Part shown: positions 18,078-27,677 of the stretch, one piece after another
Position numbering within the stretch: the first letter of the stretch is position 1
Layout of the letters: every line of letters starts with the position of its first letter
Assembly (NCBI GenBank): GCA_002733205.1
Contig: NVUW01000014.1
Location: 186,001 to 250,000, forward strand
Length of the DNA stretch: 64,000 bases
Direction: 5' to 3'
DNA from: Thalassobium sp.
GTDB taxonomy: Bacteria > Pseudomonadota > Gammaproteobacteria > Pseudomonadales > Oceanobacteraceae
Position numbers and translations under genes: made by a program
Notes under the pieces: model-generated
Database searches by the model: none
Told to the model about the DNA's origin: nothing
What the model saw: only the letters and a program-made list of their open reading frames with translations

Positions 18078-18296
18078 TCAGTCGCCCGCCAGTACCATGG
18101 CCTTAATTTTTACCGCTTTTTCAAAATGATCGAGACAATGGGTTTTAATCCACCATTCGGCGGCTTCCATCAGCAGGTCCGGATCGTCATTTTTATTGGC
18201 GAAAAACGCATAAAAGGATACGCCGACATTATTGCCTTTGGCGGCTATTTTCTTGTCGCAAACCTGCACGACCTTAGCGCGTAGACTGGCTCTCAC
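18078..18296 (-). CDS. Conserved small protein, DUF6500-like
   Basis: The 72-residue protein begins MRASLRAKVVQVCDKKIAAK, followed by GVSFYAFFANKNDDPDLLME and a helical C-terminus with HCLDHFEKAVKIKAM. I recall this pattern as DUF6500, with moderate certainty. It has no signal or membrane segment. It lies 19 bp downstream of the TetR gene and is probably co-transcribed with it. Confidence 0.65.
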   Translation of the reverse strand: MRASLRAKVVQVCDKKIAAKGNNVGVSFYAFFANKNDDPDLLMEAAEWWIKTHCLDHFEKAVKIKAMVLAGD

Positions 18297-18315
18297 TGTA
18301 TTTCTCCGCTGTGTG

Positions 18316-18912
18316 TCACTGTTTGATTGCCAGGGTCAGCGCGTATTCGGCCAGTTCATCCAGCGTCATATCACCATCGGGTTTATACCAGTTGGTGGTC
18401 CAGCTCAGTGCACCGGTTAAGAAACGGCGCAGAATAAAAGGTTCTATCGCTACCATACCGGTGGTGCGGGCTTCGGCCAGCGCATCCAGCCACAGCTGCT
18501 CATAAATATCACGCAGCTTAAGAATATGCTGCTGGCTGTCGGGTTTGAGCGAACGCCACTCATACACCAGCACACTCATGGCTTCGCCGGTCTCACCGAG
18601 AATGGATTGCAGCTCGCAACGGATCAGTGCCAGCACTTTCCCGCGCGGATCCTGCGCCTGCTGCAGCGCAATACGCATCAGCGCGGTATTCAGCTGAATG
18701 GTCTCTTCCATCACCGCACGCAAAATATCTTCCTTACTGCGGTAATGGTGAAACAGGCTGCCCGACTGAATGCCGATTTCAGCCGCCAGATCACGCACAG
18801 TGGTGCGCTCGTAGCCCTGCTGCTTAAACAGGCGCGCAGCGGCGGCCAAAAGGCGGCCACGGGCGCTGTCCGGATCGGTAATAACCCCTTCGGCTATCAG
18901 TTGTTCTATCAC
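18316..18912 (-). CDS. TetR-family regulator of the terpene catabolic cluster (AtuR-like)
   Basis: The 198-residue regulator has a TetR helix-turn-helix at about 30-62 (TTVRDLAAEIGIQSGSLFHH with YRSKEDIL). A helical ligand domain follows, resembling the group that binds acyl-CoA thioesters. It is divergent from atuA, and a palindrome sits in the 161-bp gap. In Pseudomonas, AtuR is a TetR repressor of atuABCDEFGH; the same role is inferred here from position. Confidence 0.8.
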   Translation of the reverse strand: MIEQLIAEGVITDPDSARGRLLAAAARLFKQQGYERTTVRDLAAEIGIQSGSLFHHYRSKEDILRAVMEETIQLNTALMRIALQQAQDPRGKVLALIRCELQSILGETGEAMSVLVYEWRSLKPDSQQHILKLRDIYEQLWLDALAEARTTGMVAIEPFILRRFLTGALSWTTNWYKPDGDMTLDELAEYALTLAIKQ

Positions 18913-19006
18913 GGGTTGTCCTTATCTGGAGACGTCAGTATGACGAATGGGCCGATTTGAATACGCCTATTGTAGGGGCAATCCCGGTCAGGCCGCAAAA
19001 CTAAAA

Positions 19007-19024
19007 ACCAAGCGCTTGCTTGGT
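19007..19024. promoter_or_regulatory. Palindromic TetR operator between the regulator and atuA
   Basis: ACCAAGC-GCTT-GCTTGGT is a perfect 7-bp inverted repeat with a 4-bp centre. It matches the CAAGCN4GCTTG type bound by several acyl-CoA-sensing TetR proteins. It lies 50 bp upstream of the atuA start and 95 bp from the TetR start. The regulator probably binds it and controls both directions. Confidence 0.7.
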
Positions 19025-19073
19025 ATATGGATCATTGATAGGCTTTGGCAAACGCTAACAACAGGATTTCACC

Positions 19074-20882
19074 ATGCAGGATACCATCCGCATCGGCTGC
19101 GCCTCCGCCTTCTGGGGCGATACCGGCACCGCCGCCCACCAGCTGGTACAGCAGGGCCAGCTTGATTATCTGGTGTTCGATTATCTGGCCGAAGTCACCA
19201 TGTCGATCATGGCCGGTGCACGCCTGAAAAATCCCGAAGCCGGTTTTGCCCCGGATTTCGTCCAGACCCTTAAGCCTCTGCTGCCGGCCATCGCCACTCA
19301 GGGCATTAAGGTGGTCAGTAACGCCGGTGGTATCAATGTTGAAGGTTGCGCCAATGCGCTGCGCGCGTTAATCGCCGAAGCCGGGCTGAACCTCACGGTC
19401 GGCACTGTACAGGGCGATAACCTCAGCACCCGTCAGGCCGATTTTGCCGGTGTAAAAGATATGTTCAGCGACGAGCCGCTTCCCGGCCGCTGTCTGAGTG
19501 TTAATGCCTACCTCGGCGCTCCGGCCATCCGCGATGTTCTGGCTGCCGGTGCCGATATTGTGATTACCGGACGCGTGGTCGACAGCGCTGTGGTTCTGGG
19601 CCCGCTGATGCATGAATTTAACTGGAGCGAATCCGATTACGATCAGCTCGCCCAGGGGTCCCTGGCCGGCCATATCATCGAATGTGGTGCGCAGTGTACC
19701 GGCGGTAATTTCACCGACTGGCAACTGGTTGAAAGCGGCTACGCCAATATGGGCTTCCCCATTGTTGAATGCTCCGCCGACGGCAGCTTTGTGGTCAGCA
19801 AACCACCAAAAACCGGCGGCCTGATTTCGCCTTTTACCGTGGGTGAACAACTGCTGTATGAAATCGGCGATCCGGCCTGTTATTTATTGCCCGATGTCTG
19901 CTGTGATTTTACTCAGGTAAACATCGCCCAGAGCGGCGAGCAGCAGGTGCGCGTCAGCGGCGCCCGCGGTTATGCACCACCGGCCGACTATAAAGTCAGC
20001 GCCACCTGGATGGACGGCTTCCGCTGCACGGCGACCTTTATGATCGGCGGACGCGATGCTGTAGCCAAAGGCCAGCGCGTGGCCGAGGCCATTCTGCAGC
20101 GCGTCAGCGTGCTGCATTCGGTATTGGGCATGGGAGCTTTTACTGCGCAGGATATTGAAATTCTCGGCTCTGAAACCACCTACGGCGCCAATGCCCGTGG
20201 CGCAGACAGCCGCGAAGTGATTGTTAAAATCGCCGTGCGTCACGCCGATAAAAAAGCGCTGGAAGTGTTCGCCCGCGAAATTGCTCAGGCCGCCACCGCC
20301 ATGGCACCTGGCTTAACCGGTATTGTCGGTGGCCGGCCGAAACCCAGCCCGAATATCCGCTTATTTTCTTTCCTCTGGCCGAAAGCCGATGTGCCGGTAC
20401 AGATTCAGCTGAATGAGCATAAAACAGCCGTGGCTGTCGACAGCGCTGACCACGCACCACACTGGCCTTCAGCCAAAATTAATGCCGCTGCTGAAATACC
20501 CGACTCTGATATCAGTGTGCCGTTAATCAAACTGGCGGTAGCACGCAGTGGCGATAAAGGTAATCACAGCAACATTGGTGTCATGGCACGCGATGCGGAT
20601 TATCTGCCATTTATTCAGGCCGCACTGGCGCCGGAAAATATCGGCCAATGGTTTGCCCACGTGCTGGCCGATAACAGTGATGTTGAGCTGTTCGCCCTGC
20701 CCGGCTTAAACGCTTTTAATCTTTTATTGCGCAATTCCCTCGGTGGCGGTGGCATGGCCAGCCTGCGCATTGATCCGCAGGGTAAAGCCTTTGCTCAGCA
20801 GTTACTGGATTTACCGGTTGCGGTAACACCGGACATTGCTGCCCGGGCCGATGCCGAATATCAGCAGCTGCTGAATCGTTAA
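19074..20882 (+). CDS. atuA: Acyclic terpene utilisation protein AtuA
   Basis: AtuA is needed for citronellol and geraniol growth in Pseudomonas; its exact biochemical role is unsettled. The 602-residue protein has the large AtuA (DUF1446) domain (about 1-450): [17 protein letters not shown] at the start, [20 protein letters not shown], and [22 protein letters not shown]-terminal AtuA-like small domain (about 480-600) follows with [18 protein letters not shown] and [14 protein letters not shown]. The ATG has AGGA upstream. It is the first gene of the operon; a typical atuB does not follow. Confidence 0.92.
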   Translation: MQDTIRIGCASAFWGDTGTAAHQLVQQGQLDYLVFDYLAEVTMSIMAGARLKNPEAGFAPDFVQTLKPLLPAIATQGIKVVSNAGGINVEGCANALRALIAEAGLNLTVGTVQGDNLSTRQADFAGVKDMFSDEPLPGRCLSVNAYLGAPAIRDVLAAGADIVITGRVVDSAVVLGPLMHEFNWSESDYDQLAQGSLAGHIIECGAQCTGGNFTDWQLVESGYANMGFPIVECSADGSFVVSKPPKTGGLISPFTVGEQLLYEIGDPACYLLPDVCCDFTQVNIAQSGEQQVRVSGARGYAPPADYKVSATWMDGFRCTATFMIGGRDAVAKGQRVAEAILQRVSVLHSVLGMGAFTAQDIEILGSETTYGANARGADSREVIVKIAVRHADKKALEVFAREIAQAATAMAPGLTGIVGGRPKPSPNIRLFSFLWPKADVPVQIQLNEHKTAVAVDSADHAPHWPSAKINAAAEIPDSDISVPLIKLAVARSGDKGNHSNIGVMARDADYLPFIQAALAPENIGQWFAHVLADNSDVELFALPGLNAFNLLLRNSLGGGGMASLRIDPQGKAFAQQLLDLPVAVTPDIAARADAEYQQLLNR

Positions 20883-20891
20883 GGACACATC

Positions 20892-22508
20892 ATGACCATT
20901 CTCACCTCAGAACTCGACAGCAACAGCGAACAGTTCCGCAATAACCGGCAGGCCATGCTGGCAGCGCTGGAAGAATTCCGTGCGGTCGAAGAAAAAGTGC
21001 GCGCCAAAGAACAGGAAGCGCAGGAAAAATTTCATAAACGTGGCAAATTACTGCCACGCGAACGTTTAAGTCTGCTGCTGGATGCCGGGTCCGAATTTAT
21101 CGAACTGGGCTCACTGGTTGGCCATAAAATGCACGACGATAAAGACGGCAGCGGTGCCGGTGGTGGCATTATTGCCGGCATCGGCCGGGTTGCCGGTATC
21201 CGTTGTTTAATCGTGCTGAATAACAGTGCAATTAAAGGCGGCACCATTTCTCCCGGCGGTCTGGATAAAATCCTGCGCATTCAGGAAATTGCCCGCGACA
21301 ATAAACTACCGGTAGTGACTCTGGCGGAAAGTGGTGGCGCCAACCTCAATTACGCCACCGATGTATTTATTCCCGGTGCCAAAGCCTTTGCCAATCAGGC
21401 ACGCATGAGTGCGGCCGGTATTCCTCAGGTAACGGTGGTGCATGGTAACGCTACCGCCGGCGGTGCCTATCAGCCCGGTTTATCCGATGTGGTGATTGCT
21501 GTACGCGGTAAAGCGAAAATGTTTCTCGCCGGGCCGCCGCTGTTAAAAGCCGCCACCGGTGAAATTGCCACCGACGAAGAATTAGGTGGTGCCGAGCTGC
21601 ACGCCTGCGATGCAGGAACCGCCGAATATCTGGCCGAAGACGATGCCGATGGTATCCGTATTGCCCGCGATGTGATGGCTGCCCTGCCGTGGAATGCCCA
21701 GCTGCCCTATCAGCCAGCCGCCGAATTTAACGAGCCGCTGTACAGCGCCGACGAATTACTCGGTGTGGTTCCGGCCGAAGCCAAACAGCCTTACGACGTG
21801 CGCGAAATTATTGCGCGTATCGCCGATGGTTCAGAGTTTCAGGATTTTAAAAACGAATTTGACCAGCAAACCGTGTGCGGTTTTTCCCGCATTGGTGGCT
21901 TCTCCTGCGGCATTATCGGCAATAACGGGCCGATCACCGCCAAAGGTGCAAACAAAGCGGCACAGTTTATTCAGCTGTGCGAACAGAACAATATCGCCCT
22001 GCTGTTCCTGCACAACACCACCGGTTTTATGGTCGGTACTGAATCCGAACGCAACGGCATTATCAAACACGGTTCAAAAATGCTGCAGGCGGTCGCCAAC
22101 GCTACTGTACCTAAGCTGTCGATTGTGGTCGGCGGTTCTTATGGCGCCGGTAATTATGCGATGTGTGGCCGTGGTCTTGATCCGCGTTTTATTTTCGCCT
22201 GGCCAAACAGTAAAACCGCCGTTATGGGTGGTGCTCAGGCCGGTAAGGTTTTGCGTATTGTTACCGAAGAAAAACAACGCAAGATGGGCGTAGAGCCCGA
22301 TGAAAAAATGCTCACGCAGTTAGAGCAGATGACCGCCGCCAAACTGGAAATGGGCTCAACCGCTTTGTTCGGTACTGCCCGCCTGTGGGATGACGGCCTG
22401 ATTGACCCCCGCGATACCCGTACTCTGCTGATGCATCTTTTAAGCATCTGCCACGAGGCGCAGCAGCGGCCGTTACGACCTAACACCTTTGGCGTTGCCC
22501 GCTTCTGA
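20892..22508 (+). CDS. atuC: Geranyl-CoA carboxylase beta (carboxyltransferase) subunit AtuC
   Basis: The 538-residue acyl-CoA carboxyltransferase transfers CO2 from biotin to cis-geranyl-CoA. It has the RERLSLLLDAGSEFIELG start, the acyl-CoA-binding NNSAIKGGTISPGGLDKILR and the glycine-rich VVGGSYGAGNYAMCGRGLDPRFIFAWPN motif, where the SYGAGNYAMCGR core forms the carboxybiotin oxyanion hole. It is similar to LiuB (methylcrotonyl-CoA carboxylase). I prefer AtuC because the cluster holds AtuA, an AtuD and a TetR regulator rather than LiuR/LiuE. It is 9 bp after atuA. Confidence 0.87.
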   Translation: MTILTSELDSNSEQFRNNRQAMLAALEEFRAVEEKVRAKEQEAQEKFHKRGKLLPRERLSLLLDAGSEFIELGSLVGHKMHDDKDGSGAGGGIIAGIGRVAGIRCLIVLNNSAIKGGTISPGGLDKILRIQEIARDNKLPVVTLAESGGANLNYATDVFIPGAKAFANQARMSAAGIPQVTVVHGNATAGGAYQPGLSDVVIAVRGKAKMFLAGPPLLKAATGEIATDEELGGAELHACDAGTAEYLAEDDADGIRIARDVMAALPWNAQLPYQPAAEFNEPLYSADELLGVVPAEAKQPYDVREIIARIADGSEFQDFKNEFDQQTVCGFSRIGGFSCGIIGNNGPITAKGANKAAQFIQLCEQNNIALLFLHNTTGFMVGTESERNGIIKHGSKMLQAVANATVPKLSIVVGGSYGAGNYAMCGRGLDPRFIFAWPNSKTAVMGGAQAGKVLRIVTEEKQRKMGVEPDEKMLTQLEQMTAAKLEMGSTALFGTARLWDDGLIDPRDTRTLLMHLLSICHEAQQRPLRPNTFGVARF

Positions 22509-22554
22509 CAACAGCCGGTTTAAATACATCTAATAATTTTTAAGGAATTTTCTC

Positions 22555-23715
22555 ATGCGTCTGACCCAGGAACATAAAGAACTTAAACGTACCGTTAAGA
22601 ACTTCGTCGATAACGAAATTAACCCGCATGTCGACGAATGGGAAAAAGAAGGTATTTTTCCTGCTCATGAGCTGTTCAAAAAAATGGGGAATCTTGGCCT
22701 GCTGGGTATCAGCAAGCCAGAAAGTGCCGGTGGTTTAGGTCTGGATTTTTCTTATGAAATGGCCGCAGCAGAAGAGATGGGCGGTATTTTTTGTGGTGGT
22801 GTGCCCATGGCTATTGGTGTGCAGAGCTGTATGGCAACGCCGGCCATAGCCCGTTTCGGCAGCGATTACTTAAAAGAAAACTTCCTCGCACCCGCGATTG
22901 CCGGTGATATGGTCGCCAGTATCGGTGTCAGTGAACCCGGTGCCGGCTCCGACGTTGCCGCGGTAAAAACCACGGCGAAAAAAGACGGTGACGATTACAT
23001 TATTAACGGCACCAAAATGTGGATCACCAACTCCACCCAGGCCGATTTTATCTGCCTGCTGGCCAATACGTCAGACGATAAGCCACACTCGAATAAATCA
23101 TTGATTGTGGTGCCGATGAATTCTCCTGGCATTACCCTGTCACCGCGTCTGAATAAACTCGGTATGCGCTCATCCGATACCGCGCAGATTTTCTTCGATA
23201 ACGTGCGTGTTCCGCAACGTAACCGCATCGGCACCGAAGGCGCGGGTTTTATGATGCAGATGGTGCAGTTTCAGGAAGAACGTATGTACGCCGCGGCCAT
23301 GTCGCTGGTTGGCATGGAAACCTGCATTAACCAGACCATTGATTACTGCCGTGAGCGTGAAACCTTTGGTCAGCCATTAATTCATAATCAGGTAATCCAC
23401 TTCCGTATGGCCGAATTGCAGACCGAAGTCGAAGCCCTGCGCGCCATGGTGTATCAGGCTTGTGAAGGCTATCTGAACGGCGAAGATATGACCCGCCTGG
23501 CATCCATGGCGAAATTAAAATCCGGCCGTCTTACCCGTGAAGTTTCCGACAGCTGCCTGCAGTACTGGGGCGGAATGGGCTTTATGTGGGATAACCAGAT
23601 TGCACGCTTTTACCGCGATAACCGTCTTGGTTCTATTGGCGGTGGCGCTGACGAAATTATGCTCGGCATTATCTGTAAATATATGGATATTTTGCCTAAG
23701 CGTAAAAAATCCTGA
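22555..23715 (+). CDS. atuD: Citronellyl-CoA dehydrogenase AtuD (acyl-CoA dehydrogenase family)
   Basis: This is an FAD-dependent acyl-CoA dehydrogenase of 386 residues. ASIGVSEPGAGSDVAAVKTT is the flavin/substrate signature. MWITNSTQADFICLLA and YCRERETFGQPLIHNQVIHFRMA (the RETFG..L region) are typical. In the C-terminal part YWGGMGFMWDNQIARFYRDNR is present. The operon position suggests oxidation of citronellyl-CoA to geranyl-CoA. The start has AAGGAATTTT at good spacing. The gene is 46 bp after atuC. Confidence 0.87.
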   Translation: MRLTQEHKELKRTVKNFVDNEINPHVDEWEKEGIFPAHELFKKMGNLGLLGISKPESAGGLGLDFSYEMAAAEEMGGIFCGGVPMAIGVQSCMATPAIARFGSDYLKENFLAPAIAGDMVASIGVSEPGAGSDVAAVKTTAKKDGDDYIINGTKMWITNSTQADFICLLANTSDDKPHSNKSLIVVPMNSPGITLSPRLNKLGMRSSDTAQIFFDNVRVPQRNRIGTEGAGFMMQMVQFQEERMYAAAMSLVGMETCINQTIDYCRERETFGQPLIHNQVIHFRMAELQTEVEALRAMVYQACEGYLNGEDMTRLASMAKLKSGRLTREVSDSCLQYWGGMGFMWDNQIARFYRDNRLGSIGGGADEIMLGIICKYMDILPKRKKS

Positions 23716-23726
23716 GCGGAGGCGGT

Positions 23727-24533
23727 ATGGAATTTACAACCCTGCAACTTGAGCAGCAGCCCGCCGTCTGGCGTGTACGCCTTAACCGTCCGCAGCTCGC
23801 CAACGCCATGAGCCTGACCATGGTAGAAGAACTGCTGGCACTGATGAACAGTGCCCAACAGGCCGACTGCCGTGTGCTGGTGATTGAAGGTAATGGCGAT
23901 CATTTCTGTGCCGGTGGCGATATTAAAGATATGCAGGCGGCCGGTGGCGACAGCGCCCGTCTGGCCGAATTTAATCGCGCCTTTGGTCATATGATCGAAA
24001 CCGCCAACCGCTTACCGGCGGTGGTTATCTGCGCGTTAAAAGGCGCGGTGATGGGTGGTGGTTTTGGTCTGGCCTGTGTCAGCGATCTGGCCATTGCCAG
24101 CAGCACTGCCCGCTTTGCTTTACCGGAAACCTCGCTGGGTATTCTACCGGCGCAGATTGCTCCCTTTGTAGTGCAGCGCATTGGCCTGACCCAGGCGCGC
24201 CGTCTGGCGTTATTCGGCAACCGTATAAATGCTGAAGAAGCGCTGCGTTTAGGCATTGTGCATCAGCTCTGTGCCGACAACGACAGCCTTGAAAGTGAAG
24301 TAAATAACGCCATTCAGCAGGCGCTAAAATGCGCACCGGCCGCCTCTGCCAAAACCAAAGCGCTGCTGCATTCTGTTGCCGACGCCGAACAACCGCTGGC
24401 GCAATTACTGGATCAGGCCGCACAGGATTTTGCCGCCGCCGTAATGGGCGAAGGACGGGAAGGCGCAATGGCCTTTATACAGAAGCGTCCGGCCGCCTGG
24501 ACTCAGGCCGCGGTACAGGAGGAAAAGGCATGA
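23727..24533 (+). CDS. atuE: Isohexenylglutaconyl-CoA hydratase AtuE (crotonase family)
   Basis: The 268-residue crotonase-fold enzyme hydrates isohexenylglutaconyl-CoA, the product of geranyl-CoA carboxylation. HFCAGGDIKDMQAAGG provides the first oxyanion-hole strand. ALKGAVMGGGFGLACVSDLAIA provides the second, and RFALPETSLGILPAQIAPFV carries the catalytic-glutamate region. GGAG precedes the ATG. The last 4 bp overlap atuF (ATGA). Confidence 0.85.
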   Translation: MEFTTLQLEQQPAVWRVRLNRPQLANAMSLTMVEELLALMNSAQQADCRVLVIEGNGDHFCAGGDIKDMQAAGGDSARLAEFNRAFGHMIETANRLPAVVICALKGAVMGGGFGLACVSDLAIASSTARFALPETSLGILPAQIAPFVVQRIGLTQARRLALFGNRINAEEALRLGIVHQLCADNDSLESEVNNAIQQALKCAPAASAKTKALLHSVADAEQPLAQLLDQAAQDFAAAVMGEGREGAMAFIQKRPAAWTQAAVQEEKA

Positions 24534-26479
24534 ATAAAATACTGGTCGCTAACCGTGGCGAAATTGCTGTGCGCGTATTACGCAGCGCCAAAGCCGCCGG
24601 TTACGAAACCGTTGCCGTTTACTCAGAAGCCGACCGCAACGCACCCCATGTACAACTGGCCGATCAGGCGGTGTGCATTGGTGCCGCCGCCGTTGGCGAC
24701 AGCTATTTAAATGCCGCGCGGATTATTGCCGCAACACAACAGACCGGTGCCGACGCCATTCATCCGGGTTATGGTTTTTTATCTGAAAATGCCACCTTTG
24801 CCCGCAGTTGCGAGCAGGCCGGTATTATTTTTATCGGCCCGTCCGCCAGCGCCATTGAATTAATGGGCAGCAAGCGTTTATCAAAAATCGCCATGATCGA
24901 AGCCGGTGTGCCCTGCATTCCCGGCTACGAGGGTGCGGACCAGAGCGACGAAGCCCTGCACAATGCAGCGTTAGCCATTGGTTTGCCGGTAATGCTGAAA
25001 GCCTCTGCCGGTGGTGGTGGCCGCGGTATGCGTCTGGTGAATGATGCTGCGACCTTAAATGAACATATCCGTTCGGCCCGCTCCGAAGCGCAGAATGCCT
25101 TTGGCAGTGGCGAATTAATTATCGAAAAAGCGGTGCTGCAACCACGCCATATCGAAATTCAGGTATTCGGTGATCAGCACGGCAATGTGGTGTATCTGGG
25201 CGAGCGCGACTGTTCGGTACAGCGCCGTCACCAGAAAGTAGTGGAAGAAGCACCATCGCCGTTTGTGAATGACAGCCTGCGCCGTGCAATGGGCGAAGCA
25301 GCTGTCGCTGCGGCAAAAAGCTGCGGCTATTACGGTGTCGGTACGGTGGAATTTCTGGTCGATGCTGAGCAGAATTTTTATTTCCTGGAAATGAATACCC
25401 GTCTTCAGGTCGAGCATCCGGTGACTGAACTGGTTACCGGACTGGATCTGGTTGCGCTGCAATTACAGGTGGCACAGGGTGAGACGCTGGGCTTCACGCA
25501 ACAGGATATTACCTTGCAGGGCCACGCCATTGAGGTGCGTTTATACGCCGAAGATCCGGCTAATAATTTCACTCCGCAAACCGGAAAATTATTACTCTGG
25601 CAAACCCCCGATCAGCACAGCATTAACGATGGTATCCGCATCGACTCCGGTATTCAGCAGGGCCAAAGCGTTACCCCGCATTATGACCCGATGCTGGCCA
25701 AGCTGATTGCCTTTGGCCGCAACCGCGAAGAAGCGCGCCGGCGTTTATTGCGTACCCTGCGTGAATCGCATTTGCTGGGCATTGCCGATAACCGCGCTTT
25801 TTTAGCCGCGATTCTGGCTCACCCGGCCTTTATTAACGGCGAGGCAACCACCGCCTTTATCAGCGAGCACCTGAGCGACCACGCCAGTATGCAGCCGCTG
25901 CAACCCGAGCTTAATGATCTGGCACTGGCGGCGGCATTAATCGCTGCGCCTCAGGGTTTTACCAGCAGTCACAGCGCGGCACGGCCGCTGAAATTAAAAC
26001 AGGGTGAAACGGTATTTAGCCTCAGCATCCGCCGTGACGGCCAGCAATTGCTGGTTAACCATAACGGCGAAGAATGCGCTCTGCGTATATTGGATAAAAG
26101 CGACAATACCCTGCGCTACGAAATCAATAACCTGCAACAGACCGTCGTTTATGCACGCACTAACGATCAGCTCTGGCTGGACACGCCGCGTGGTAACCTG
26201 TGCTTCAGCGATGTCACGCTGGTCAGCAGCCGCGCCCAGAGCGCTGGCTCCGATCAGGTGCGCGCGGCGATGGACGGTGCCATTGTTACCGTACTGGCCG
26301 AGGCCGGCGAACGCGTGACGAAAGGCCAGACACTGGCGGTACTGGAAGCCATGAAAATGGAACATCCGTTAAAAGCCGGTGTGGATGGCGTGGTGCAGGA
26401 AATTCTGGTGCAGGCCGGTGATCAGGTAAAAGGCCGTCAGCTACTGATTCAGCTGCAAGCTGACGAAAGCGCCAAATAA
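24530..26479 (+). CDS. atuF: Geranyl-CoA carboxylase alpha (biotin carboxylase/BCCP) subunit AtuF
   Basis: The 649-residue subunit begins MNKILVANRGEIAVRVLRSA, with the ATG overlapping the atuE stop; the longer upstream frame is not used. Biotin carboxylase fills about 1-445: ATP-grasp loop KASAGGGGRGMR, YLGERDCSVQRRHQKVVEEA and EMNTRLQVEHPVTE. A middle domain follows. The C-terminal BCCP carries the biotin-attachment EAMKMEH with Lys 609. It pairs with AtuC, and length and order fit both AtuF and LiuD; context favours AtuF. Confidence 0.87.
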   Translation: MNKILVANRGEIAVRVLRSAKAAGYETVAVYSEADRNAPHVQLADQAVCIGAAAVGDSYLNAARIIAATQQTGADAIHPGYGFLSENATFARSCEQAGIIFIGPSASAIELMGSKRLSKIAMIEAGVPCIPGYEGADQSDEALHNAALAIGLPVMLKASAGGGGRGMRLVNDAATLNEHIRSARSEAQNAFGSGELIIEKAVLQPRHIEIQVFGDQHGNVVYLGERDCSVQRRHQKVVEEAPSPFVNDSLRRAMGEAAVAAAKSCGYYGVGTVEFLVDAEQNFYFLEMNTRLQVEHPVTELVTGLDLVALQLQVAQGETLGFTQQDITLQGHAIEVRLYAEDPANNFTPQTGKLLLWQTPDQHSINDGIRIDSGIQQGQSVTPHYDPMLAKLIAFGRNREEARRRLLRTLRESHLLGIADNRAFLAAILAHPAFINGEATTAFISEHLSDHASMQPLQPELNDLALAAALIAAPQGFTSSHSAARPLKLKQGETVFSLSIRRDGQQLLVNHNGEECALRILDKSDNTLRYEINNLQQTVVYARTNDQLWLDTPRGNLCFSDVTLVSSRAQSAGSDQVRAAMDGAIVTVLAEAGERVTKGQTLAVLEAMKMEHPLKAGVDGVVQEILVQAGDQVKGRQLLIQLQADESAK

Positions 26480-26512
26480 TTTTTACATATTAATAAAAAA
26501 CAGGAGCTGAGC

Positions 26513-27406
26513 ATGGCCAGCCTCAACAATAAAACCATTATTATTACCGGTGCCAGCCGTGGCATCGGGCGCGAAATTGCACTGGCCTGTGCCCGTGACG
26601 GCGCCAATATTGTGATTGCCGCCAAGTCCGACGAGCCGAATCCGAAACTCGAAGGCACCATTCATTCCGTTGCCCGCGAAGTGGAAGAAGCCGGCGGTCA
26701 GGCGCTGGCGATTAAAGTGGATGTGCGCAGCGAAGAAGACGTCGATAATCTGATTGAAAAAACCGTTGAGCGTTTTGGCGGCATCGATGCCATCATCAAT
26801 AATGCCGGTGCCATCGCGCTGGCCGGTGTGGAAAGCACGCCGCTGAAAAAACTCGATCTGATGATGCAGGTAAATTTCCGTGCCGTGTTTCTGCTCAGCC
26901 AGAAAGCGCTGCCGTATCTGAAAAAATCCGACAATCCGCATATTTTAAGCCTGTGTCCGCCGCTGGATATGGATCGCCGCTGGCTGCGTAACCATTCGCC
27001 TTACACCCTGACCAAATACGGCATGTCGATGCTGACGCTGGGCATGTCGGACGAATTCAAACGCTATGGCATCAGCGTTAATGCATTATGGCCACGTACC
27101 GTTATTCACACCGCGGCAACCTCGTTTGGCGGTAAGCAGTCTTTTGACCGCGCACGTAATCCGCTGATTATGGCCGACGCCGCTCACACGCTGCTGCAAA
27201 CCAGCGCACGTGAAATCACCGGCCAGTTGCTGATTGATGAAGATTTTCTGCGCAGCCGTGGCGAAACCAATTTCGATCAGTACCGTGCCAACCCGGACAG
27301 CGATAAAACCGATTTAATGCCGGACTTATTTGTGCAGCCAGCCGATACTTATGTTTATGGCGAGCAGCCGCCACTGGGTGGCTTAGGGCCTGTCGACACT
27401 AAGTAA
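26513..27406 (+). CDS. SDR-family oxidoreductase (AtuB/AtuG-like, HSDL2 group); 3' end altered by MITE
   Basis: This 297-residue short-chain dehydrogenase has the NAD(P)-binding TGASRGIGREIALA at the start, NNAGAIALAGVE near residue 95, and the catalytic YTLTK with serine in HILSLCPPL. The HSDL2-like sequence suggests the citronellol/citronellal dehydrogenase role of AtuB or AtuG; I cannot tell them apart. The final codons (LGPVDTK and stop) are written by the left terminal repeat of the MITE-like element that follows, so the original C-terminus was probably different. Confidence 0.8.
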   Translation: MASLNNKTIIITGASRGIGREIALACARDGANIVIAAKSDEPNPKLEGTIHSVAREVEEAGGQALAIKVDVRSEEDVDNLIEKTVERFGGIDAIINNAGAIALAGVESTPLKKLDLMMQVNFRAVFLLSQKALPYLKKSDNPHILSLCPPLDMDRRWLRNHSPYTLTKYGMSMLTLGMSDEFKRYGISVNALWPRTVIHTAATSFGGKQSFDRARNPLIMADAAHTLLQTSAREITGQLLIDEDFLRSRGETNFDQYRANPDSDKTDLMPDLFVQPADTYVYGEQPPLGGLGPVDTK

Positions 27407-27649
27407 ATCCGGCCTGCTGAGAGCCAGTTTTTTTCAGAACAAGGAGAGAGGAGTGATATTAGCGGGCTAAATGAATGACGAACGACGAAGTTGATGGGAA
27501 AAACTGGCCTCAGCCCGGAGGGTTATGGCTAAAAATCCCTCATCCTGCGTTGCTGTTCGTTCGCTTAACCCGTTAGGCCACACTCTCAGCGCCTTGTCTG
27601 AGGAGTTTTTAGCCGATAACAGGCCTGTTTAATTAGTGTCGATAGGCCC
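27386..27649. mobile_element. 264-bp MITE-like element with about 35-bp terminal inverted repeats
   Basis: The left end GGGCCTGTCGACACTAA and the right end, read in reverse, GGGCCTATCGACACTAA match over 17 bp with one difference. Similarity continues inward (TAAAtccGGCCTG / TAAAcaGGCCTG). TA lies on both outer sides (27384-27385 and 27650-27651), consistent with a TA target duplication. An inner inverted pair AGCCAGTTTTT / AAAAACTGGC also exists. There is no transposase inside, so it would depend on one encoded elsewhere. The left end supplies the last codons and stop of the SDR gene. Confidence 0.8.
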
Positions 27650-27677
27650 TAACTGAAGAATAAAGCAGGAATTAGCA

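Noticed and set aside
24329..24529. N-terminal extension of the carboxylase alpha subunit
   Set aside because: The extra 67 residues would overlap atuE, are compositionally odd, and the family starts at MNKILVANRG with an ATGA overlap.
20892..26479. Leucine catabolism (liu) cluster
   Set aside because: The carboxylase subunits look similar, but AtuA, a TetR regulator and the gene order point to the terpene pathway.
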